Positions 36,039 through 47,969 of a stretch of 64,000 nucleotides of DNA are shown in pieces. Origin of the DNA: Porodaedalea pini (Eukaryota > Basidiomycota > Agaricomycetes > Hymenochaetales > Hymenochaetaceae); assembly GCA_002794775.1 (NCBI GenBank), contig NBAY01000061.1:62001-126000 (forward strand), given 5' to 3'. Both the position numbers and the translations under genes were made by a program. The stretch's first letter is position 1; each line of letters starts with the position of its first letter. The notes under the pieces were generated by a model that was not told where the DNA came from, ran no database searches, and saw nothing but the letters and a program-made list of their open reading frames with translations.

Positions 36039-36619
36039 TTCTTCTCCTTTTTTGCGCGCGGCCGATTTATGATTGGTTTCTATGAATAAGAGGTCCGCTT
36101 AGGAGACGCGTTAAAATGTAAGACTCGTAGTGGCCGGTGGTGAAGCCGTGGCTGCGTGCTGTAGCTGTATGGACATGGTGTGTCGAGCTGAAGGAAGCGT
36201 CCCTCCCAATTCAGAAATCTCTGGAACCTACCATCGCCATCATGACTACGTACTCATTTCAGCTCCCTCCCAAAATTTATTACTATTCAACCACAAAAAA
36301 GCGTTATAAGTGAAAATAACAGCGTTCATCCAAGAAATTTACCAAATTTCTCGAAGACATTCAGCAAGGCTGTTTTGATGAACATGAACTTGTTTCTCAG
36401 TATTTGGAGCGGAAGTAAGCACAACATGAATCAAACGTGGATCCATCCCTTTCACAATGGCTTGTAAGCTTTTGCAATGCGTTGGCCTTGAGGCATAGAG
36501 TCGTTTTCCGTGGAGTCTAGTCAATGGGTCTGCTCCTCAAGAGTCCATCCTGCCCGTTATTCCTGAGATCTCCTGCTCGCTACATTTCTGACTCGAGTAC
36601 TTGCCTACTTTTTTCAAAA
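36039..36619. promoter_or_regulatory. Divergent promoter region, OPI10 / WD40-TM gene
   Basis: About 580 bp between two divergent starts. No specific element recognised. Confidence 0.35.
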
Positions 36620-39600
36620 ATGGATCTCGGGACTGGTGAGCCATCCGTCTCGCTTCAGTTAATATTTATTCTTATCAATAGATTTATGTCTTGCTCTGCA
36701 GTCCAGTCCGGGAGGACCCTGCCTCAAGACTCGAACGTACAGAACGAAACAACCATGGAAGACAGCGAACTGCTAAGGCGCCTCGTCCGACTGCTGTCCA
36801 AATCCGAAGAAGACGAGCTTTATGCGCAGGGTACACTTTTAAATTCTCCAGTTTCTCGTATTTCCGTCGTGACGGATGAATCGTTCTTACAGACGCTCGC
36901 CGACGGGCTTCATCGAATGGCTTGAATACCCTACAGAGATGTGAGCATGTCTTTCTCTGCATAGCAGTTCACTTATTCCCCTTTATTATCAAGCCAAGTC
37001 CGAGGGCTTCACCGCCAGTCTACATATGAATCGATCCAGATCAGTTTTGAGGCTTGCGGAAACAGGTATCTATGTCATTACCAAGTCTTCGCTCTTTGAA
37101 AATTGACCCATCTCATAGCACCGCTTCGAATCTCCCGAGCACCGAAGGTTGACCTTACGGAGACATATAGAGACTTCGAGAGGTTGGCTGACTTACGGAC
37201 TCCTTTGCTTTCATGCTAACAAAATTCGGACGTAGGAGCTCTTCAGGATTACGCTCAAAAGTAAGAGTCATTGAAGCCATCTGAAGACCAAATATGCTCA
37301 TGACATACAGTTAAACCGGCTGCAGAATGTTCTGCGGGGAACAGAGAGAGGCAGCGCCGTCTCGAAGGCAGCGGTAAAGATGACCATACATCTAGATAAC
37401 GTCACAAACTACATGAAGCAGCATATTGACATCCTTGCACAAGCGGACACGGGGCCGCCTTCCGAAGGCGAGCATCTCCAGCACTTGAGTATGTACGTCT
37501 ATTCTGACCGCACGAGCAACAAGCAGTACATGCACGAAATCTCTCGTCCGCGCTGGCGAGCCTGGCACAGTCCGTTCGCGCGCTGGCGCGTACACTGATC
37601 GATATTCGGGCAGATGGGCTGCTGGCCGACGCGGACGATCTTGAACCGTTGGAGAATCTGGCTCAGCTGGCTGAGGTGTGCATATCGCTCATATACTACA
37701 CAGGCTATGTTTGCTGACGGTGACCGAGCGTCCAGTTAGAATCACGATCCATCAAAGGTGAACGTGCTTCTTCACATAGCATAATAGGCTGTCCGAGTTC
37801 ACCAGGTCTCTACAGACAGCAAGGTCGCCGACTCGCTGAAACGAATGTCTGGCATTCGCTTCCGCCAGCATTCCGCCGAGCTGAGCACGCAGCTCTGCAA
37901 GGCCTGCGACGACGTCACCATTTGTCTATCTGAGGTTGTGAAGTCCGGTAGGCGCCACTTTCCAACGCATGAATTTTACTGAAGAATGCACAACCAGTCA
38001 TCCCCATCTTGAGAGAGCGCAGGGATCGTGAGGGCTACAAGCACCTTCTCAGGACTGGCATCGCCGTCCTATTCTCTGTCATCACGGCCGTGATGCTGTC
38101 GGTATCCATAGAACGGGGATCCACCATGTTAGATTTGGCTGTTAGTGGCATCTGGCTCGTCTCCCTGGCCTGTGGTATTGCATCTGGTATCACAGGTACC
38201 ACAGGTCTCTTCTGCTCAGAATCTTCGTGAGCTCATAATCCCCATTTTATCATCCTGAATTAATCGGAAATGGACCTTGTAGGACGCACGGAGTGCACCA
38301 GCCATCTGGAAAGGCTTCTAAGTGGCTTGCTCAAGGCACGGAGCTCCTTTTCCTTGGAGCGGCGGCGCTGTTCTCGACCGGGCTTTGCATCTTCGCATTC
38401 TCTTCGTCTCAGGTGTGTTACAGGCAGAAATTGTTCCATAGCGGGCCAGAAATTGACCTGTCCCCAGGCGACTGCAGCTCGAGCGATTATAACAATCTTC
38501 ACAGCAATCCATCTCCTAGGCCTTTTCACGCTCTTCATTTGGCTTGTGCAATCGCACAAGAATGAGAATCAGGAGGGCCGCGCGCACCATGCCTGGTCCT
38601 CGATGCGTAACCTGGCTCAGCTCTCATTACGGACGACAGTGGGGGCGCAGGACGGCATCGGCCTGAAGGATGTCGAGCAAGGACTGCGTCCCAGAGCGTC
38701 ATTCAAGAGCACTGCTCCGCCGATCATCCACGTTACGGACACGGAACAAGACACGACAGCTCCAGCACCAACTTCCTCAATGAGCAGAAACAATGTCCAC
38801 AATAAGGATGCTGACCCTGGAATCAATCCCAACGTTAGCGACGACGAGTCTGGTTCGGAGCATGATCTCACGTCCATTTCATTCTCGCATACGCACACAA
38901 ACCTTGTAGTCCCGTCCGCACACCGCGTGTCGAGCGATTCCAGCCGTTCGCTGCCTGCGCTTCCAAGCGACGTTCAAGTCGCGCGCTGCATGTGCTACAG
39001 TCCTAACGGAATGTTCCTATGCATCGGAAACAGCAGGTCTGTGTCTCCTTGGAATATCCTCTATATTCGAGTTGCTTATCTGCACTCGATGCATAGCCCT
39101 CAGGAGCGGTGTACCATATTCAGTACCGACGTGAATTAATTTTATCTTGTAGCTCATCTGCTCCTCGACTCAACTATCTGTGTCCCGATAGTCGCCCGCC
39201 ATAACGCTCGGAGAGCTGAAACTCACCGATGTTGCACGGCAGATCGAATGGTATGCGCACTTTATCGACACGATCTCTGTCCTTCCCTCTTCTGATGCCC
39301 TCAAATATGCTAGGTCTCCGGACGGAGAGAATATACTTTTGAGGCTCAGCCATATGATTTACGTTTGGAATGCCATGGTGTGTCCATCAACGCCATCTTC
39401 CGACATACTAGATGTAGCTGATAGCTCTCATGTTGTTCCAAAGCCGTCTGCTTCTGCAAGACGTCCCATTATAATCATTCATCAGGATGCAGACAACGTG
39501 AAATGGCTCCCGAATAATGACTGTAAGTTCTCATCTTATATATGCTAATGTTGGAAGTCTGGTCTCATCGCAATGGAAACCATAGCTTTTCTCTCGTGCC

Positions 39601-40754
39601 AAAAAGATATTTTAACTAGCTTTGTGAGTATAAATTTGACAAAGTTTCGCGTGGTCGGTTGTTGACGTTGGACGGACTAAAAGGATGTTCACGGCACAGT
39701 ATGTTATTTTAGACTTAGTTGGAAGTTTTGTACGTGGAATTCAGGGACAAACAGCCAACAGGCGTCTTTCAGATCCCGGTCTCCTCGACTCAGGACTTTA
39801 TCGTCACGAAAGACGGTAATCGTGTTATCTGTCTGGTATCCAACTTTGCGTCTGCTCGATCTGGGAAGACGGCAATTAGTACGCAGAAACTCATCGGTAC
39901 GTGGGTCACTCTTGTTCCTTGCAGTACAAAAGTCTAACCCTTGCTCCAAACCAGTGTATAATCTGAACAGCAAGACGGTGGAACAGTGAGCTACTACTAG
40001 ATGCAAATATAGTTATCCTAACGATGTCTCCTTTTAGAATAGCTCCCGTCGGCCGCGATGCTCTGAGCATCGTGCGGTCGACAGTATTGCCAGACCTCAT
40101 TCTAGTGAACTTTGTTGGCAGTGTGAGGACATACTTTTAAGCTAAGCACATAAAGTCTCACAGCATATTCAGACGCCTCCTCAAGTCTGGCGCTACCGGC
40201 AAAATACAGATGCATCAGAGCGACGTACCTCTTCGACCTTCCTCTCGTTCAAACGTGCGATGAGCTTCAAAGCGCCGTCGGGACGCTTTTCAGGGTACGG
40301 AATTTTCGGTAGCACGGACGATAAACTGATTCTGTCTCTTGGAGAGGGTAAGCCTAAGGTTCCCTACCTCGGGCTAGTAATTTTGTTTATCGATTATTTC
40401 TGGAAAGATGGAGACATGTTCGTGTTTGCCAGTGACACCGGCCAGCCTCTACGTCACATAAATACGAATGCATCGCGTTCCAGCCTCTCTGACCGCAAGA
40501 GTCTGAATGGACTAGAACCACAAGGAAGAGCACGTCCTCTTGCGCAATGCGTCGCATGGGATCCAGATATCCTAACATTTACCGTGTGCATGGGCTTCGC
40601 GGATGGGTCAATCTGGCAGTGGAAGATCCCATTCGATGCTCTCAGCCAGGACACTTCTACGTTTGCGGTGATGACCCTCGATGACGAAGACTCGACTCGG
40701 ATTCGGGCGGGTGACGTGAACAAAGATGTACAGAATACAAAGGACAACACCTGA
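36620..40754 (+). CDS. WD40-like beta-propeller protein with four transmembrane segments
   Basis: This is a many-exon gene. Early exons include 36620..36635 and 36702..36830; later exon limits are approximate and the segment around 39030-39240 is uncertain. The N-terminal half is helical. It is followed by four hydrophobic spans: GIAVLFSVITAVMLSVSI, LAVSGIWLVSLACGI, ELLFLGAAALFSTGLCIFAF and AIITIFTAIHLLGLFTLFIW (about 38000-38560). A long acidic/Ser linker leads to propeller blades (ARCMCYSPNGMFLCIG, IEWSPDGENILL followed by MIYVWNAM, KFSSY region, then DGDMFVFASDTG and ADGSIWQWKIP). The propeller resembles the fungal WD40 family with repeated SPNG/SPDG strands. It probably forms a membrane-tethered interaction platform; its partner is unknown. 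Confidence 0.7.
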
Positions 40755-41119
40755 TAAGTTTTTCCGTAGAATTATTTCGTAGTATTGATTGTCATTTGTC
40801 TACATGTTTCGAAGTTGTAGCGGCAGTTTACAGTGAGCAGGAATCAATCGATACTGTAGTCAATATTATAGACGACGGAGCCATTTTATTAACTGGTGCC
40901 TATCCTCATTGCATTCTCAAGAAAGCGGCTGACACATGCTCAGATCTTAGAGCCAACTCAGTCAAGTGAGATGTCAAGCAATTCTTCTCAATTGAGCTAT
41001 CACAGATGAATGTCATTACAGAGTGCAATGTGTTTCTAAGTTGCAAAGTGGAATAAGCTACAGTAAGATGCAGTGAGAACAATTACATTCAACAAATGTT
41101 TGAGAGCATGAAAGAGGGA
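40755..41119. other. Convergent spacer
   Basis: About 365 bp of AT-rich sequence between converging 3' ends; no gene seen. Confidence 0.4.
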
Positions 41120-44100
41120 TCATAAAGCAGCGCCAGAGATGAGCCGGCCGAGGTGCACAACATGCGCTTCACAGATAGATGAAAAGTAGAATTCGTGCTC
41201 AGAATTATGCGGTTGCACCAGGTTATGCGCGATTTCATGAGCGAGCGTGAAGAACCTAGTCGAACTTTCATTAGCCAGTAACCGATCGTTGATATGCAGG
41301 CTTAACTTACCATGAGATAAAAGCCTTTGACAAGTCACCGTTCTGCACGTCTTGATCGTCTGAAAGGATGTGTATGTCGGTGGAAGATTTAACAGTCGTC
41401 TCGTAGTTACTCACGCCATGCTTCATAGTATCGCAGATTTACGAAAATGCTCGCATTCCGATTGAAAGCGATGGAATCTCCTTGCATATCGTAGAAGATG
41501 TTGATGCTTGTCGGCGGTAGCTTGTATAGTGTGCGCAAGGGGCGAATGACATGAATGAAGCGAGCTATCGCGTCATGCTTTGAGGCGATTATGTTTCTTC
41601 CGTCGGGCACATCTGTGGCAAGCTTATGAGTCTAGCAAAGCCGTGGAATACATAAGCCATATGTACCCTTCGCCACGAACAACTTGATATCAGACATAGA
41701 TCCTAAGGTCGACAGAGATAAGTCAAAATTTTTACTACGACCTTCGCGACGTAGACTAACCAACGTTGATCAGATCACTGATTCGACCTGAGATGTCACA
41801 GTATCCCTCGTCAAGGGTCTCTCGGACCGTCTGCATGCTCTCACGATTTTGCAGAACATTTCCCCGCTCCTCTTTGCATGCAGCGATAGCTTGATTGATA
41901 TTCGATTCTGAAAAGACGATGCTCTCAGTTTTTGTACAGACTTTGTCGCCGGAGGACGTTACCAATGTTACTCAGAGGCGTGACATTATTTGGAGGCTGC
42001 TGGCGAGCCCCTCCTGCTTCTGGAATACTACCGGGCATGACTGGCGACTGCGGCCGACCTTGTGAAGACGTTGGCCTCGATGGACTACCAGCTGACTGAC
42101 TATCGTCAGTGGCAGTCCTGGAAGACTCTCCTTTACTAGGCACGCCAAACTTGCGCTTCCAGCTCTGCAGCTGGTTGACAATACTCGACGTCGGCCGATG
42201 AGTTCTCTCATCCAGCTCCTTCGAAAGGGGCGTAGGTCTGTCAGTCGATACCGACTGTGGCCCGACTGTCGACTCAGCAGAGCTGGACGCAATGACTGGA
42301 GCTGGGTGTTGCGGCATGCTCGGCGGTACATCGGACAAGAGTTTCTCCATCTCCCTAGCTTGCTCCCGCCTGACTTGCTCTGCAGCTTCGCGTTCAGCAC
42401 GTTGCTTCTGAAGAATGCGGTCCACTATACAGGACTTTGTAAGTGACCCACAGATTTGATTAAATCAGAAACAAACAAACCATTATAGCCACGGCGCCTT
42501 AGAGCCCTGAGGTCGGTAGATAGTATAGTCATAAACAACAGAGCATCGTTTACCTTCAGCACGTCGAAAAGCACGCGACAAAGTGAGATCGCCACCCTAA
42601 AGAGCATATGAGTACACAGTAAAAACTAGAAGAAACCCGAACACTCACTCGTACATATCCACCTGCGAATTACCTGAGATCCACAGCTCAATTGGACCAT
42701 AAACGCCCTTTTTCGCTGCAGCCGACGCATCCTGGTTCCGAGAAATCCGAGTTGTCCCGAAATTGAGGTGCTTTGTGACAGTTAGCTTGCCGAACGTCCG
42801 TACAACGAAGTTCTTCTCGTTATTGAGCCAGCTGTATTGCACTTTGGGTCGCGCATGTGTATGTTCATGCAAGAATAGAGGAAGTCGCTCTAATATTAGT
42901 GCGCGCATGTCCTTAGCTATCTTCGTATCCTTGATCTCCGCGCTGGTCTTGTAGTCTTCCCTGACCAGTGTAGTCAAGCGAGGTGATCCAAGTTCAGCGT
43001 AGAAGCCTTTAAAAAAGTGTTCGTCAATGGGTGGATACGCGACATGACGAAAGAGGTTCACTTTCTAGGATATCCTCTTGAGGAGCTGAGAAGACAGAAT
43101 CGCCGAAAATTTGGAACGCATTCGTATCATCTGCGACGACAACTTGATCAGGTCGCAAAAGATCGTATTGGGCGTCCCACTCTTCTTCATCCAATACATC
43201 ATCCATAACCTCTTTCTTAGAGTCAGACTTTTCCTTTCTGACACGTCTAATTCCGAGTAAAATCGCAGATCTCTTCATTCGCGACACTGTTCCAGAAGAA
43301 ATGAGGCGTCGATTTATAGCGATATTTCTCACTTCCATGAGATAGCTATAAAAAAATCTAACATCAACGCCTGTTTTTCTTTATGTATAAGGTAGTGAAA
43401 GAAGTTTACATGCCTTTCCTTCCCTCCCGACAGGTGATAGAATCGTTTTGGATCTGCCAGTAGAATCTGAACAATCTCTTCCACAGATGGCTCATGCTTC
43501 GTTCCGCAGGCACTCAGAAACGTGTTCGCTTTCGCGCCGAAGTCGACAAAGACGAAAAGCTTTGAGTGCAGATTCTCGCTGCCGTCCCGCTTGAAATGGC
43601 AATCTTTCGGAGCAAGCATCTGAACTTGAGCCTTCTCAGTCACTTTCTCCGCTGCTGGAGATTGAACGGCAGGGACGATGGGCAGTTGTGTTAACTTCTT
43701 GAGCTGCCCTGGGGAGAACTCTATGATGGTGACGTTCAGTCAAAACACATACTTCTGTACTCGATCAATTACCGGTTATACGACCCGCCAATGCTTCGAA
43801 CCATTCTCTTGCCACAGATGTATCCATAGGCGATGATTTCTCGAGGACAGGAATAATGAGTGACGTAGGGGGGTGTTGCTTGAGCTTGAGCTTGTCTCGA
43901 GCGTCGTTACGTATGCTGGGATGAACGACCAAGAATCCGAATACCGCAGCTCCAGAATCTATGAAGACCTGTCCCGGGGTGCCCATAGTAGGCTTGCCAT
44001 CGGGCTGTAAAGCAGGTACAAAGGCCAGATTGTTGACCTCGGCTGGGTCATAGTCCTGGTACTTTGCAATGTTGTCCAGAAAATAACGTAAAGCCGCTGA

Positions 44101-47100
44101 GCGAAGAGACTCGTCTTGATCTGAAGCTAGTCCAAGTAATACGGACAGCGGTGGGTATCGACGCAAACCCAGCGTAAATAAGAACTTTGCTGCGCATATC
44201 CTCAGTATTTTGCCTTGCCAGATGGTGAGGATAAAGCACTGACCTTCTTCTGAGTATGGCCTCCATTTCGTCTGTGTACCCCAATCGATTAGAGGTAGCT
44301 TGAGCTGACGCAACACGTCTAATGGCTCATACAGATCTCCAGCTTTGAACCTCGACTTAGTCGCTTGATCGACTTCAACTTCGTCAGGCGAAGCCTCTTT
44401 CGGAAAGGCTGAAGTCTGCCGCAAGCGGTCCATCTCTAGCGGCGTTAGCGTCTGTTGAACAGCAACAAGATATTTGATGAGATCTGCGATAGTCCAGTCT
44501 CCGGTCTTTATCATTCTGCGGCAAGAATGTTAGAATGTTTGTCTAGAGAAAAAGATGATCGCAATACCGGTTGAAGACAACTTGCAGATCAACATGTTTC
44601 CGCACTCCGAGGGCTTCGAGCACTTTCTCGAGATTGCCCTTGACTTGACTTCCCTTCGGCATAGTCACGACTGGGAGATCGGGGAAGATATGCGCGTTCG
44701 GGAAATATGCCTCCTCCGGCGGTTTAAGCCCGGATCGAGTCGGAATGCACGCTTTGTCCGTGAATAGACCCGCTATCTCGGCCTGATGCACTTTCGAGAG
44801 GGATGACCAAGCTTTCGCTAGCGCGTTCAGAACCCTTTCCGCCCATACCGCCGAGGCTGTAATGTCGTGCTCCGGCCCTCCGGCAGCAGCCGGTGCACTG
44901 ACGATGAACCGCGTCCAGTCCACGACGCTGAGCTCTTGCCAGCCAAAAGCAGAGGCAAGGTCAACACCCTGAAAATCCTTGCTAACGCTAATCGGAATGG
45001 TGTGCTCCGGCAAGGGTCCGTCTAACGGTAGGATGGAGCCCATCGAGCGCAGATTTATGAAAGACTGGATTTGTGCGAGCGGAACAACCTTTTCATTCAC
45101 AGTGCCCGTTCCTATCGACAGCAACGCAGCCTCGATGAGCTGCTGGCGAACATGTGGAAGGTTCGAATGCACACTTTCTCCAGCGGCCCACACACTGATC
45201 CACCAGCGTATACACGCTACAAGCTCGTTTTCGGAGAGCGGGCGCGCCCGAAGTTCGCAAAGGACGTCAGCGAAAGTGATATCTTTGATTAATCCGCGTG
45301 TCCGGAGTGCATCCACCATAGTTTGCGCTCCAGTCACGATTTCAACGGGAAGGACTGGCAGTTGTGTCAGGAACGGTGAGAAGGTCGGATCCGGGATGCG
45401 CACATCCGCCGCGCTCTTCACTCCCACGGACGACATGATCGAAAACGGCTGCGAGGTAGCCGAAGAGAAGAATGCCGACTCAAGCAGCTGGGAGACAACA
45501 TTAGATGGAGTTGAGGGGTGGAAAGTGAAAAACTTGAGAGCGTGAAGGCATCGACTCCTGAGCCATGACTGGATCTGCTCATCAACGATATTTGATCCAC
45601 CCTCAGCTGATGCCATCCAAAGCTCACGAATGTTTGCCATTTCTGTCTCATATGCTGCTCGCGCAAGAAATCCTCCGACGTATAGTAGTTCCTTGTTCCA
45701 CACTGCCATTCATTAGCGTCTGAGTTTGCCGAACAGAATGTACCACCCACAAGACACATTGCGATCACTAGCATTACTGTGAGATCAATACTGACAGTTA
45801 AACAGAAAGAGGACATACACCAGGTCTATAGATTCTCGTTCGACCGTTGGGATGAAACGTGCAGCCATATGTCCACCAAGCCCAGTGGTCTGTCCTGTAG
45901 CATGACCCTAAAGTTCGAGTGAGTGTCGTGTATTTTGATGAGACATACTAGACTTACAATGAATACCCGGGCAGCGCCAGACCTGAGCCGATAGACGATC
46001 ATCAAGTTTGAATGAAGAGCAGGAAGTCTGTGTTCTTACCCTTCTAGATCGGCTCTGAGCCCCTGGAAGACGCTCCCGGTCACTTCCTTGAACTTCTCAT
46101 CCTCTTTCTTACTCGCATCATATTCAGCTTTCCCTGTCTGCCAAAATGTTCAGCACTTGTACTCAGACTTCACATAAAGGTCGCACTGACATAGATGAGA
46201 TCTAACCGCAAGTGATTCGGAGGATTCTTCTTCGTCGAACGCTGCAGTTCCGCAACCATCTTCTTGTCCAGTCGCACGTCGATTTCCGCAGAAAATATAT
46301 GCAGCACCACACTAGACTTGTTCAACTCCAGTGGATCCCGCTCTTTCTCCAGCGGCGGCGGCATCGGTGTTCCCGCGCGCTGCGGGGTCGTCGACTGTGC
46401 AGGACTTACGAACGAAGAGAAGAGAGAAGAGAAGAAACCAGAAGAGACGGCAGCGGCAGCCGGCTTGAGAGCACGTACGGCCTGCGAGATGAGCTGCGGC
46501 CTCGATGTGCCGGATGCATACACGCAACGCGCCACTTCGGCTTCGATGTATAATGCTGCAAACGAAAATTAGTAACAGAGGAAGAAGCTTGAAGTCTCAA
46601 TGGATAACGCACGCGTCGAGGAGATGGTCTTGACGTGCATCGTCCCAGACGGGCTCGCCGTCTTCAGTCCACGCGGAATGGGCACGGTAGTGGCGCTTCC
46701 TGGATCCTTTACGAGTCGCGCGAGCATTCGCCCGTCCAAGTAGATGCTGACTTCACGGAGATGCGCCATGAATGTGATAGATGAAGCAAGAAACCGCGTG
46801 AGGTCAAAGGCTATGGGCATTGGCGCGGGCTCGCGCAGCGCCATCTCGAAGGTTGTCCACTGCGAAGGCTCTGGAAGCGTGCCACGTCGAGCGTACAGTT
46901 GATCCTTCTTATCCTTCCAGTAGAAACCCATCCATTGATCTGTCATCTGGTCAGACACGGAATACGTTTCAGCTTAGTTAGAGAAAGGTTTACCTCCGGA
47001 AGTTACGAAGGGCTCCTCCGTGACAGAAAATAGGCTGTAGAAGCCTGAGTGACGTTATGAAAAGCCATGTTCAGATCCATTTCATCACGCACCAACACCG

Positions 47101-47699
47101 AAAGCCCCGATTTTCTCTTCGTCAGGATTTCCTTCAGCTACATGTCCTATGAGTCTTCTTTCACTAAGGAAGCGCTAAACTCGCATTACCAATTTTCTTC
47201 AGACGATTCCAGTCTTCGTCGCGGAATATGATTCCGTTGTTCTTGAACGTCCATTGAACAATCTGATGTGAATTCATTATAGAGCCGCCTCATATCTCCA
47301 GCTGCATAGGTGACAGACCGGTTCTGTTTTCAAATCTGGAAGCTTGTCCACAGCCTGGCTGGCCTCAGCGTTTGCAGCTTGCACCACTCCTTTCGTATAG
47401 TCGATATACGCCTGCGTCTCGAAATGGATTTCAACTGATTTCGAAGATGCATCATCTGAGTTCTGAAGTAGCTCACGGAAGACTGGAAAATCAATTTAGG
47501 CGAGAAAGAAATCAACGAACTTGGGAACGCACCAGTGAACTCTCCAGAATACCGAGCGAGGACCTTATCGATGAGAGCTCTTTGATTTACTTCTACAGAC
47601 TCGTCATGCCCACTATTCCACTAAAGCCAATAGATTACATGGGCTCGGCTCTAGAGTACAGGCTACAGTACGCACCAGGCTTTCCCGAGAGACAGCCAT
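41120..47699 (-). CDS. HSP90-like ATPase / DUF3684 giant protein (sacsin/NO VEIN type)
   Basis: This multi-exon gene spans 6.6 kb. Long open segments lie at 44543-45709, 43765-44514, 42645-43643 and 41925-42425. The N-terminal GHKL ATPase is clear: FRELLQNSDDA (N box) and KIGAFGVGFYSLFSV (G2-like) spliced across an intron near 47030-47090, then TSGDQWMGFYW. The central part matches the fungal DUF3684 family (RKHVDLQVVFNR, MIKTGDWTIADLIKYLVAV, LFTLGLRRYPPLSVLLGL). A coiled-coil/Ser-rich linker precedes a conserved C-terminus with LAHEIAHNLV. The start codon at 47699 follows from the upstream exon MAVSRESL, whose splice to ALIDKVLARYSG is not resolved. The protein is probably a chaperone-like or scaffold factor; its biochemical role is unknown. 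Confidence 0.85.
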
Positions 47700-47889
47700 G
47701 GATCCAGGGTTACAAAAGCACAAGCCAGAGATGGCCGGCTGTAGTCGCAATAGCTCAGTCAAGTGAAACTATACTCCGGAATGATGCCGTAGGATGATAC
47801 CAGGATAGTTGCTCGGATTATGAATGAAGGGAAGTAAGACGGTAGAGCTCGTTGTAATGGTTGAGGGTGACGCGGCAGCGTTTCGACGC

Positions 47890-47900
47890 GTTGCTATCAC
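47890..47900. repeat. Left target-site duplication of the LINE
   Basis: GTTGCTATCAC recurs exactly at 54189-54199, directly abutting the two ends of the retrotransposon. Confidence 0.85.
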
Positions 47901-47969
47901 TTGAACTCCTACTACCATCATCTGGACCGTGGGAATCTCGCCGTTAACTTGTCTTCTTTATCCTCCGCT

